A DNA stretch of 64,000 nt, taken from the NCBI GenBank assembly GCA_947095535.1, contig OX352773.1, forward strand, positions 154,064,771 to 154,128,770. Direction: 5' to 3'. The stretch's first letter is position 1. Every line of letters begins with the position of its first letter. Made by a program: the position numbers and the translations under genes. The DNA is from Poecilobothrus nobilitatus (taxonomy: Eukaryota > Arthropoda > Insecta > Diptera > Dolichopodidae). A model generated the notes under the pieces. The model searched no databases. It saw only the letters and a program-made list of their open reading frames with translations, and had not been told where the DNA came from. Shown here piece by piece: positions 50,195-60,519 of this stretch.

Positions 50195-51491
50195 AGCACA
50201 TTTCCAAAAAAATTTTGAAAAAATGTGCTTATTAGTTTCACTCTGTCCGTCCGTCCGTCCGTCTGTTTACAAAACTTCTACACCGTTAAAGATAGAGAAA
50301 AAAAATTTTAACCATAGGTAGGTCTCATAAAAAAAATAATTTTGTGGAACAACTTTTTCATGTAGCCCCCCCCATTACGGAGTTACAGCCCCACAAACTT
50401 TGAAAAAGCCCTATTTTTAAATGCATATATCTTAAGTTCTGCTTAAGATTTTTTCAATCTGAAAACGTCATTCGACAGGTATTTCTTTTATCTTTGTAAA
50501 TTAATATGAAAATTATACAATTTTTTTAAATTTACTATTTAAATTTACCGTTATGTGAAAACCAAATTTTGCATGATTTTTCTACTTTCATAACTCCGGC
50601 ACGCTTCTAGATAGAAGCTTGAAATTTTGAGGCAAGAAAGAACTTTTAGAACTAGTATAAGTTTGCTCAGAAAATTTTTTCGTACCACCCCCTGTTTATG
50701 AACTATTAGGGCTTAAAAATTGAAAATTTGCTATTTTTAAACACCTGTAACTTAGGAACCTGTACATATTTTACTTCTGCAAGATATAAAAATTAAAGCT
50801 ACAATAATATATTTTTACGTGTGTTAAAGGTTTATTTTAATTGTAAAGGGCTCCAAAGTTGCACCTCTTCAAAATTGCGAAAAAGCCCCATTTTCAGATG
50901 TATATATCTCGGGCTGTGCGTATTAATTTTGCAATCTAAAACCGCCAGAAGATCGAAAATTTTATTATCTATATAAAACAGTATCAAAGTTATGTAATAT
51001 TTTGTAATTTACTATTTAAATTTACCGTTATGTGAAAACCACATTTTGCATGAAATTTCTTTTTTCATAACTCCGGCACCCCTTTAGAAAGGAACCTGAA
51101 ATTTTGAGACAAGAAAGAACTTTTAGAATTAGTATAAGTTTCCTCAGAAAATTTTTTGGTAACACCCCCTCTTTAAGAGTTATTACGCCTCAAAAATTGA
51201 AAATTTGCTATTTTTAGACACCTGTAACTTAGGCACCTGTACAAATTTTTCTTCGGCAAGACATGAAAATTAAAGGTTCAATAATATATATTACGTGTGT
51301 TAACGGCTTTTCTTAGTTATATAGGATTCCGGACTTACGGCCCCTCAAAATTTCAAAAATGTCCTATTTTCACATTTTTTCTTATTACATGAAATTTTCA
51401 AATTTTTGTGTAAGTCACACTTCAAAACAGTTTGTATTGAGTTTTGGAAATGTGCGCTTTTAAAAACCGTTGGTTTACATTCTACCTTGTT
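50195..51491 (+). mobile_element. HelB Helentron-like element, near-complete
   Basis: Same organisation as 43163-44410. GCACATTTCCAAAA at 50196-50209 lies within the hairpin and pairs with its inverted copy at 51442-51455. The (GTCC)n tract is at about 50244-50264, and two diverged internal units of about 475 bp have CATAACTCCGGCAC at about 50590 and 51066. The right end is ACCGTTGGTTTACATTCTAC then CTTGTTT, present only once here. The sequence is much closer to the 43-kb copy than either is to those at 1.5 or 62 kb. No coding capacity. Confidence 0.82.
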
Positions 51492-51930
51492 TATTTATCT
51501 ATATGATTTCACCCGCATTTAAACCGGAGTTAAAACCGTTGTCGTAACCCTTTCGTAACCCGTAACCCATTGTCGTAACCATATTTTTAAAATTCAGAAT
51601 TAAAAAGAAAATTTTCTGTTTATTTATATCAAATTGAATTATAATTTTAAAGTTTTGATTGTTAAATTAATTTCCTGTAATTTGTAACATGATTTTATAC
51701 TGTTCTTGCTTTAATAAACATGTACAATTTCTCTTCATGCCCACTGGATATTTAACAAGTTCCATGTAATAGTTTTCATGTATTCTAAAACTTTTCTTTT
51801 TGTTTTTATTGCTTACCAAAAATATTAAAAATGTTGCAAAGTTAATGTCCCAACTATAACATATTATGATCTCTAGCCATATTGCATTTTTCGATAACAA
51901 GAGGTATTTTATGAGTAGAACCACCTGTTG
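51492..51930. other. AT-rich non-coding gap with a short local repeat
   Basis: Contains 'GTCGTAACCC' twice at about 51540-51580. The minus frame at 51667-51924 lies just downstream of the LINE remnant and may be its eroded 3' continuation, but no motif is evident. Confidence 0.45.
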
Positions 51931-51989
51931 AACAAATACAATATCAGCGGCTAATCCTTCTGATTGAAGCGAATCTAAACTAATTAAAG

Positions 51990-52745
51990 ATAATAAAATA
52001 AACTAGCTTCATATGCATAAAGACGTAGTAGATTACTCCAAATTAAATTGTGTAAAGCGAAACGTAGGAATTTTTTTTGGACTGATTCAATATGAGAGTT
52101 ATCCCTATCAGTTATCATGATAAAGTGATCAAACTTGACTAGCATATTCAAGAGTTGGACTAACATAGGTAGCGAAAAAATGTTTAGTGATATATCGGCC
52201 AGAAAATGTTATTAACCAAATGCATAATGCAGCCAAGGATTGAATTAACAACTATAACAATAAAATTATAGTAACCTTTAAAATCCGACCTATTGTCCAG
52301 AATCAAACCCGAGATCAGACACACAAATTAACCTATTTTAAAGCTAACTCGTTTAATAAGTAGTTATAATTAATGGTTGAGTTATTGTGTAATCTAGAAA
52401 AGCTCATAATAAGACATATATCAGCATTGAATTTAATATTGTTTTTGCTGCTCCAGCTTCAACTTCCAAGTCTCAAAGTCATTCATCACATGTTGCAATA
52501 GTTCAAAATTTCTAATTGAGGTAAAAGTTTTACTGATTTTTGCATCATCAGCAAAAGTATAAGAGATAAGGGATAAGATTCAATATAGATTGAAACAGAG
52601 AAGAAAAACAGTGACTACCTTGTGAAACTTCTAAGTTTGAAACAAAAGTTTCAGAATTAATAACTAATCTAAACATAACTTGATATGATCTGGAAAACAA
52701 GTAAGACGATAACCAATTTAGACTAATATCTTGAAAATTCTAATC
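51990..52745 (-). pseudogene. LINE reverse transcriptase remnant
   Basis: On the minus strand, from 52738 downward, one frame reads NFQDISLNWLSSYLFSRSYQ and then, at about 52609-52640, LEVSQGSH. These correspond to the 'LxWLxSYLxxR' and 'VPQGSxLGP' motifs of LINE reverse transcriptases. After a frameshift, FADDAKI (52534-52554) is the catalytic YADD motif, followed by LLQHVMNDFETWK. The thumb follows near 52290 (LDNRSDFKGYYN). SPTLEYAS is near 52135-52160, and IESVQKKFLRFALHN at about 52045-52090 is the usual 'RVQxKFLRF' segment. Stops and at least three frameshifts make it inactive. The catalytic aspartates are retained. No endonuclease or 3' end was located. Confidence 0.8.
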
Positions 52746-54007
52746 CTGATTTTAAAGTTTTATCTGAAAACTGCAATACAAACAAGATCTGGTAATTTAC
52801 AAACAAGATTCTGGTGATTCAAGAAAAATCCAAAAAAAAAAAAACAAAAATCTCATAAGAATTGTAGGTAAATTTAAAATTCTCTTTTTATTTTAATGAA
52901 AAATTAATTTTTATATTATTTATTTTATTATTTTACACGTTTCTTATATTTCACAACTCTTTGGAGTACAAAAAAAAAATTTAATAATAAAAATTGAAAT
53001 AAAATAAATCAAATGAAAAAAAGTTTTTAAATACGAGTACATATATAAAATTCAAAGAAAAATATTGTAAAGGCAAATACTCTATAATCATTTCCATTTC
53101 CTTTTTGTTTTTTTTTTTTTTTTTTGTTTTTTAATCTAGAAAAGTTCAGTTTCTTTCTCATATTTCATTTAAGTTTTATTTTTTTACCATAAAATAAACA
53201 AAAAAAAAAAAAATTAATAAATATAAACATTCAAGATCAATATATTGAATATGTATATAAATTATGTATGTATATAAATTATGTATGTCTATAAATTTTA
53301 AAAACATTTCAAAATTGAAGTCAAAAAATCATCGATATTTCAACAGAATTCTGAAGTTTTAAATCAAAAATAAAAGAAAAACAACATTAAAATTCGAAGA
53401 AAATTTCTTTTCTATTTTTTACATTTCTTTCATGATTTGATTTTTGTTCATTTGAATCCGAAATATAAAAAATAGGAAAAAACAAAAGTTTTTCAAAAGA
53501 AATTTTCATAATTTCAATCATTGCAATAAAGTTTATAAACATTTTATGTTTCCATTTTATTTTATTTTTTTTTTTATTTTTTGTGGTATAAGTGTATAGA
53601 ATTTACATTAGATCCAGATGGTAGGTCATTCATACAAGACAATAAATTTTAAGTTCCGGATTACAAATCAATAATTGATTGATATTTTTTAAAAATTTTC
53701 AATTTTAATTGAAAAAAAAAAAATTCATGGAGGCAATCCTAAATAAAAATAATTAAAAAATGCCTTAATTAATGCATATAAAATGTATATACATATTTTT
53801 CTTTTTCTATAAATAAATTTTTTAAACGGTGGGAAACATTTTGGTAGTGCATTATTAGATGTATATACAATAGCTCACAAAAATATTCGTCTACTGTTTT
53901 TTTAATTTTTTTTTTTTAATTAATAGAAAAATGAATTTTTCATTTAATAATTTTAATTAATAGAAAAATGAAGTTTTCATTTAATAACCCATTTTGGAAC
54001 GCATAAC
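52746..54007. other. AT-rich non-coding stretch, no gene seen
   Basis: Homopolymer-rich. A short direct repeat (TTAATAGAAAAATGAA...TTTTCATTTAATAA) occurs at about 53920-53990. Confidence 0.6.
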
Positions 54008-54219
54008 AACTCGAATTATTATTTTTAGTTTCTTCCGCTGCCACATGAATGTGACAAGGAAATTACACAGCTTTTCCTTTTCAGGCGTGGCTGTAAATGT
54101 CGTTTGGGGAAATTATTCTTATGCCGTGTGAGGGGTTTGAACCCACACTCCCCCGGTGTTTACAACGTATTTCTACGCTCCTATCCACTAGACCACCCAA
54201 AGCCCCAATACGCGAATTA
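54008..54219 (-). mobile_element. tRNA-derived SINE, copy 8
   Basis: Minus-strand copy with a shortened tail near 54022. The body (CACAGCTTTTCCTTTTCAGG, GGCGTGGCTGTAAATGTCG on the plus strand) and the head ending at 54206 are mutated (AGACCACCCAAAGCCCC). CGAATTA flanks both sides (54012-54018 and 54213-54219), with the extended ACNCGAATTA also shared, so a degraded TSD is likely. Confidence 0.9.
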
Positions 54220-55157
54220 AAATATAAAAAGTTGTAATTTATATTTTATACTTTAAGTCTTATCAATACCGAGTTATATACATACGGCCGGCGCCCTACT
54301 ACTAAAAAACTAATTATTTATATAAATTATACTTACACCCCTATAAAATTTAAAAAAAATACCTACAATTGATGTTTAAATTTTGAGGCCCAGATAGATT
54401 TAAGATACGAAACATAAAAAAAAATTTTTCATTTAACTTAATAAATTACTGAGTTATTTATTATTACTATAGGATTCGGATCTATAACCTATAAGTTACT
54501 CGATTGAAAAGTTTCAACTATCTTTATTACGCTGTCGAAATATTGTCAAAGTTTACAAAATTTTTTTTAAAAGATCTAAAACATTCTTATGTGATATATA
54601 TTTGAACATCACTGTACATTTCTTTGTAATAAAAATAAACACTCCCTTTAAGTTCATAAAATTATAGGGAGCACAAGGTTTGGATCCCCTTGATATAGTA
54701 AAGAAATATGGCAATAAAAAATCTAAAAAAAGAAACAATTCAATAATAATTTGAAAAATAAGATTTATATATTTAAATACAATTGGAAATTTACAAATTG
54801 GGGAAAAAAAATAACAATATTTATACTAATAGAATTGAAAGTTGGTCCAATTGACCTGAATTTTTTTTTTTTTTTTTTGAAAAGAATATTTACATTTGTT
54901 TTTTTTCTACTTTTGTTTTTTTTCTATAGAAAATTCTATAAATTTCAATACATAATAGGTTTAAAATTTAAATAAGAAGAAAAAATTTAAAATATGAACG
55001 AAAAATCAAAAAAGAAATTAACTAATTTTTGAAAAAGTTTCAAATTTAGAAAATTCCTTATATGTATGTAAAAATAAAACAAAATAAATTCGAATTTTAA
55101 AATTATAAAAAAGTAAATACACTTAGAAAAATTTTAAAATTGGCTATGATCAGTTAG
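54220..55157. other. AT-rich non-coding stretch, no gene seen
   Basis: The block at 54265-54545 is a little more complex and includes CATACGGCCGGCGCC (about 54282-54296). A faint HelC-body resemblance ('TACTGAGTTATTTATTATTA') was noted but is not sufficient for a call. Confidence 0.5.
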
Positions 55158-55370
55158 TTCTAAATTTTGTTTTTTTTTAGTACATTTCCATGTCACATAA
55201 ATGTAACAAGGAAATTACACAGCTTTTCGTTTTCAGGCGCGGCTGTACATGTCATAATGGGGAATTACTCTTACGACATGTGTGGGATTCGAACCCACAC
55301 TCCCTCGGTGTTTACAGCGTATTTTATACGCTCTTATCCACTAGGTCACAAAGGCCTCCAATTCTAAATT
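55158..55370 (-). mobile_element. tRNA-derived SINE, copy 9, with TSD
   Basis: Minus-strand, full-length copy. TTCTAAATT flanks it at 55158-55166 and 55362-55370, a perfect 9-bp TSD. The B box is intact, but the head is altered (GGAGGCCTTTGTGACCTAG). The two plus-strand frames over it (55167-55367, 55190-55405) are antisense SINE sequence. Confidence 0.94.
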
Positions 55371-56229
55371 ATAGTTTAAAATTTAATATTTTTAAAATAA
55401 CATAAATGTATTATTACATGGGGAATGGAAAATAAATCTTAAGTTTTTTTTCCATTAGGTTTTTTATTCCGATTTAAAAAAAAAATTATAATTCACTTTT
55501 TTATCATTCTTTTGCATCATTCAAATTTTAATTTAAAATACAAATATATTTTTTTAAGATTTTAGTCAAAAATTTCAGAATAGTAAAGTTTTATTGTCAA
55601 AATCGCAATGGTTTGTGTCTCTAATCGATTTTGTCTCAATTTCCCAAATAAGAAATTTTTAGTAAAATCGAAATAAAAAGAAATTGCCAAAAGAAAAATG
55701 GAAAATAATGTAAATTCAAAAAAAAATTATGAAAAGAAATATTTCAACATTATAACATTACACACAGAATTGCCTCTAGTAGATATTTTACAAAAATTAC
55801 ATATAAATTTATACATAATTACACTTACAATAAGAAAGGTTCTTTCCGGGGTAATTTTATTTGAAAAAACATTATTTTTAAAAGAACTTGAAGAGGACTA
55901 TATATATATTTTTTTTATTTTAAATCACAAATTTGTACAAAAAAAATGATTTTTTTAAAATAAGACTAAAAATATTGTTAAACTCTTTAGTAATAATTGG
56001 TAAGATTAGAAAAAATGTATATGCTTTCCTCAATATTAGAAAAATTTTCTCTAAAAAAAAAATTATTTTTTAAATACTGAAAAATTTTCTCACAGTATAT
56101 GCCTTTCAATTAGCCCTAGCAAAAGAAAAATAAATCTTATAAAAGATAAATTGATAAAAACAAAATGTACAAATAATATACATTTTATAGGTTTTATACC
56201 ACGTTACCTTAAAAAATAAAATTCTTATT
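55371..56229. other. AT-rich non-coding stretch, no gene seen
   Basis: The plus frame at 55698-55949 (83 residues) is isoleucine- and lysine-rich, with no identifiable domain. It is left uncalled. Confidence 0.5.
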
Positions 56230-56563
56230 AGACTGATGAGTTTTTTTTTTTTTTTTATCCTGTTTTACCCCCTGGAGGAGCATAGGGCTTCCACAAAGCT
56301 TCGATATCGTACTCGATTGTGGGTCAAATGTTTGATTTCTGCCCATGTTTTACCGCTATTATCAATTTCCTCAGCCACAGACCTTCTCCATGTTATTTTA
56401 GGTCTACCCACACTTCTTTTTATCTGTGGATTCCAGTCGAGCGCCTGGCGTGCAAAGTTCTCTGTTCTTCTAGGCCATCTTATATTTTGAATTGTTCGGA
56501 GGCATTTATTTTCAAATACTTGTAATTTATTTGTTGAAGAGTTTTTGATTAAGACTGATGAGT
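56230..56563 (-). pseudogene. 5'-truncated LINE, family L1 of this window, copy a, with perfect TSD
   Basis: A minus-strand 3' end of a LINE. The frame from about 56480 to 56270 contains RRTENFARQALDWNPQ, GRPKITWRRSVAEEI, TWAEIK and RYRSFVEALCSSRG, then a TAA and a very short 3' UTR (AACAGGAT) running into poly-A (the T run 56241-56257). This is the typical C-terminal tail of an endonuclease/reverse-transcriptase LINE ORF (WNPQGxRxxGRPxxTWRR ... VxALCSxR). The flanking AGACTGATGAGT is present at 56230-56241 and 56552-56563, a perfect 12-bp TSD. Only about 310 bp was copied, which is usual for aborted target-primed reverse transcription. Confidence 0.88.
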
Positions 56564-56596
56564 GAATTTGTTTTATTTATTTTAAAATAAATAATT

Positions 56597-56813
56597 TGTA
56601 ATCTAATTTTTTTTTTTTTTAGTGTACTTCTCTGCCACATAAATGTGAACAGGAGAAATTACACAGCCTTTTCTTTTCAGGCGTGGCTGTAAATGTCGTA
56701 AGGGGGAATAACTCTTACGACGAGTATGGGATTCAAACCCACACTCCCTTGGTGTTTACGGCGTATTTTATACGCTCTTACGCACAGGCCACCGAGGCCC
56801 CTGTAATCTAATT
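56597..56813 (-). mobile_element. tRNA-derived SINE, copy 10, full length with perfect TSD
   Basis: A minus-strand copy between 56609 and 56801. TGTAATCTAATT flanks it at 56597-56608 and 56802-56813, a perfect 12-bp TSD. A long T run (tail) lies on the left, then the conserved body, the hairpin (GTCGTAAG / CTTACGAC) and the head GGGGCCTCGGTGGCC. The A box has a small deletion (CCTGTGCG instead of CCTAGTGGG). Confidence 0.96.
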
Positions 56814-57565
56814 ATAGAAATTTATAAAAAAGTAGCAAATTAACAAAACCAAATTATAAACCTAAAAATAAAAACTTAAAAAATTTTGATAATCAAAACT
56901 CATATAAATCAAATTGTAAATATAAAGTTCTCTCTAGAAATTAATTTTACTTTTAGTGTACATATTTAGCACTTTAGTGTTAATAATCTTAGTAGACAGA
57001 TAACTTATTAAAAAAAAAATTAGCACTAAAAGTGTATATACCTATAGTGCAAAATTTAAATTAAAGTTCAAAAAGATTTTTAAATTTACATTTTCCATTA
57101 GACCTCAAATTACATGTTTTAGAAGTACATAGAATCAAAAATTGGAAATTAGCTATTTTGGCACATTAGAAACTTTAATATTGTCATGAATTTTTATAAA
57201 GATTACATTCAAATATAAAATCTGAAACATTATATAGTTATATTTACTATACCATTAAACTTTTATTCTGCGCATATACGAGTAAGTAAAACCCTAACTT
57301 TATTAAATTAAATGTTTTTTACATTCTTATAATGGATATCAAATGGATAGTTTTTTTAAAAAATTATAGTGATGAGAATTTTAAGTGTAATTTCCAAACG
57401 TCAAAATCAATATGGCTTGTGTCTTCAATAAAGTTTATAACGATTTCACAAATAATTGATTTGTAGATGGCTATAATGGCTATAATGTTGTATTATACAT
57501 AGAACTTATTGAGATTTTCTGAGATATACCAAAGATTATATAAGAATACTACTATATAATTTTTG
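56814..57565. other. AT-rich non-coding gap
   Basis: Nothing recognised between the SINE and the next LINE. Confidence 0.55.
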
Positions 57566-58322
57566 GACCTATACATTTTTTTTTTTTTCCTGTTACTCCA
57601 CTAGGGAGCATAGGGCTTCCACTTGAAGTCTCCAATCTTCCCTGCTTAACGCTTTTTCTTCAATCATGTTCCAGGACAAATTGAATCTGCTTATTTCACT
57701 TAGCACAGTGCGCTTCCACGTCATGCTGGGTCTACCTCTACCCCCACGTCATGCTGGGTCTAGCTCTAGAACCTCCTTGTGGATTCCAACATAGCGAAAC
57801 TCTGTTTATGTCATTTTCATTTTTCCTCGATGTGTGCCCGATCCATTTCCACCTTCTTCTGGTTATTTATTTTACTAGGGGTTCTTCATTTGTTAAGTTG
57901 CATAGATCTTTATTGCTGATTCTGTTCGGCCAGAAAATTCTGCATATGATTCTTAGGTGCTTGTTTATGAAGACTTGCAGCTTATTCTTGATGGACTTCG
58001 TTAGCAGCCATGACTCACTACCATATGTTAGAGTGGTTTTAACACAGAAGTTGAATATGCTAATTTTTGTTCTTCTAGATATTTGGTTACTGTTCCATAT
58101 AGGCCGAAGTCTGCCAAATGCTGACCTTGGCTTGCTGATTCTATTTTGTACATCTTCCCTAGTACCACCTGTAGGAGTTATTATGCTACCGAGGTAACAT
58201 AATTCGTCTACGCTATCTATGTGTTGGCCTTCTAGCATGATGGAGGTGTTGCTTGGGCAGTGAATAAACATTGCCTTAGTTTTGTTAATGTTTATTTCGA
58301 GCCCTCTTTTCGACCTATACAT
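57566..58322 (-). pseudogene. 5'-truncated LINE, family L1 of this window, copy b, with perfect TSD
   Basis: A minus-strand insertion of about 735 bp. From 58311 the open frame reads SKRGLEININKTKAMF, DELCYLGSIITPTGG, FGRLRPIW, TLTYGSESWLLT and RIICRIFWPNRI, all characteristic of the thumb and C-terminal part of LINE reverse transcriptases ('FxYLGSxI', 'LLYGSExW'). After a frameshift come [32 protein letters not shown] and VEALCSLVE, then TAA, CAGG and poly-A at about 57577-57589. A 28-bp tandem duplication (57717-57744, 57745-57772) causes a further frameshift. GACCTATACAT flanks the insertion at 57566-57576 and 58312-58322 (perfect 11-bp TSD). The N-terminal methionine and 'YVCMYR' of the open frame come from flanking (TACA)n DNA. 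Confidence 0.92.
57717..57772. repeat. 28-bp tandem duplication inside LINE copy b
   Basis: CACGTCATGCTGGGTCTACC... is present twice head to tail (57717-57744 and 57745-57772) with two differences. It lies in the GRPxxTW coding segment and breaks the frame. Confidence 0.9.
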
Positions 58323-60519
58323 ACATACATACATATTTTACGAAAATTATACATAATAAATTAAATACAATTTTCTTAAATAAGTTCTTTAAATATTTGC
58401 TCTTAAATAAATATATTATATCAGATATTTTGTAAAAACATAGAATTTTGTACTTCAGATTTGTAAAATAAACTCTTATAGATATTATAATACTAACCTA
58501 TGATACTTTAATAGTACATTTTTTTTTATAATTTATAATCTTTTTGCCCTTAGTACTGGGCTAAATGGAACTAATATTTCACATTTTTTATTTTTATTAA
58601 GATAATAGACAAAATGTCTATTGATAAAAAAAAAAAGAAATGGAAAACTATAAAACAGTATAAAAAAAGAAAAACCAGAAATAATTTTTAATATTTTTTT
58701 TTTTAAGTTACTCAAACAGCGTCTAGGTTGTACTTGAAAAATGATCTTTGAATTCATTTTTTTTTTAATATTATTGTATGAATTTTAATATAAAAAACAA
58801 AAAAAAAACAAAACTACTAATAATGAATTCATTGTTTAGGAACTATTTTTACCATAACAATTGAATATAATGAAAAGCCCTTCCCATTGTTTGTAATTCT
58901 TGATAGCAAATTTTTTAAAATGATTACGTCCTTAAGAACTGAATAAAAAAAAAAAAGACTGCTCACCCTAAAAACAATACTTTTATAGTTATATAGTTAT
59001 ACAAATGAGAATTTTCCAACTGAGACAGATGATTTGATCTTATATACAGAGTGTTTAAAAATTTATGAAATGATATAAAATTGATCAACAATATTAACAT
59101 AATAAAAAAATAATTCTTTACAGTTTTTGAAAATAATTAATAAAATGAAATTTTAGAATTTATATGTTAATATTTGAAAACATAAGGAAGAAAACTTAAA
59201 TTGCATTTTGCTCTAGAATATAGATGAGTTAGTTTGTCGCATTTAAAATCTAATCATGTAAGAAAAATCAAAAAGCTCTTCTCACATCGAACCTATTGCA
59301 AAGAATACCTTGTTTTAGGACGAAAAGTAACTGCAAGCAACGAAATGGAAAAAAGAACTTAATACGATAATATAAGTCTTAAATCAGCAAAACGATTGTA
59401 TGCAAAAATAGACCTGTAAAGCTGCTCAAAAGAAATGGCAATTTTTATAAGGTAGAATATAATATGAAATTAATTTAATCAGTTTCAAATTACGTCACTG
59501 ACGCATTCTAAACTACAGCAATACAATTTCAAGAAATACCTAATACGAAAACAGACGCAATGCTTTTCGAAATGCAAATAGTTCTTAATAATTATAAAGA
59601 GTAAAACATTATTTATTTTAGGACTACCCTGCATTAGAATAACAAAACAAGGAAAAAACAAAAAAATAGAAAACACTTTAAGTAAAAAATATTTTGAAAT
59701 GGAAATCGCCCTCTATTCTAGACATGCATGCCTAAATATGTATTATTTGATTTCAGACATAAAAAAAAAAAAAATGTCGCAATTACAAATATACTCTATA
59801 AATTAAAGAAAAAACAAAGTAAAAAAAAAAAAAAAAAAGAAGAACCATCAGTCGATTCTAAAGACATAATGGTCAGTGGACCATAAAATAAAATCGCGAA
59901 AATTAAATTTTCTTAAAAAAAAAAAAAAAAATACAGCGGAGAAACTGAAACACTTCTGTGAGAAAATTAGAAAAAATGGTAACCGGTTAATGTAACAAAA
60001 AACAAAAAAAAAAAAAAAAACAAAAGTTGCAAATTGTTAGCGACCGCAAATTCATTTATTAAACACAAAAAACTTGCATTGTTCATCTTGTTATTATGTA
60101 TGTATGTATTCTATACTCAGGAAATGACTAAGTTCGCGGTTTTAATTTTTATTATTTTAAAAAAAATATACATATATGTATGCATACCTATGTATACATA
60201 TACATATACAAATTTTAATAGTTGATTGCATTTGTATATTTTCCATTTTAAGAATGAATCAATTAATTTACAAATAAATTCTAATGAGAACTTAACAAAT
60301 TGAACTTAAACTTCAATCACTATAATAATGATTAATTATTGAACAGACAATATTTCTGTTACTAATTTTTACTAAATTTTATGTTACTAAACTTTATGTA
60401 TTATTAACTTTAAAAGTTTAAAAGTAAAATTTAATTAGCAAATTACAAACAGACATTTTCAATATAATAATATTATGTTAATAGATTTTTACTTTTTTAA
60501 GTAAAATAAAATAAAAAAC
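58323..60519. other. AT-rich non-coding stretch, no gene seen
   Basis: Begins with a (TACA)n tract that served as the LINE target. Long poly-A runs occur at about 59820-59838, 59916-59930 and 60008-60020. The frames at 58533-58757, 59485-59676 and 60034-60225 show no motif. Confidence 0.55.

Noticed and set aside
55698..55949. 83-residue plus frame
   Set aside because: Composition follows AT-rich DNA, with no motif and no splice or promoter context.
13905..56813. SINE copies as genuine tRNA genes, because of the A/B boxes and GGTTCGAATCC
   Set aside because: The sequence past the B box does not close an acceptor stem, and copies have common 3' bodies, A tails and TSDs.
57751..58197. 148-residue plus-strand frame
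   Set aside because: Antisense shadow of the LINE reverse transcriptase on the minus strand at 57566-58322.
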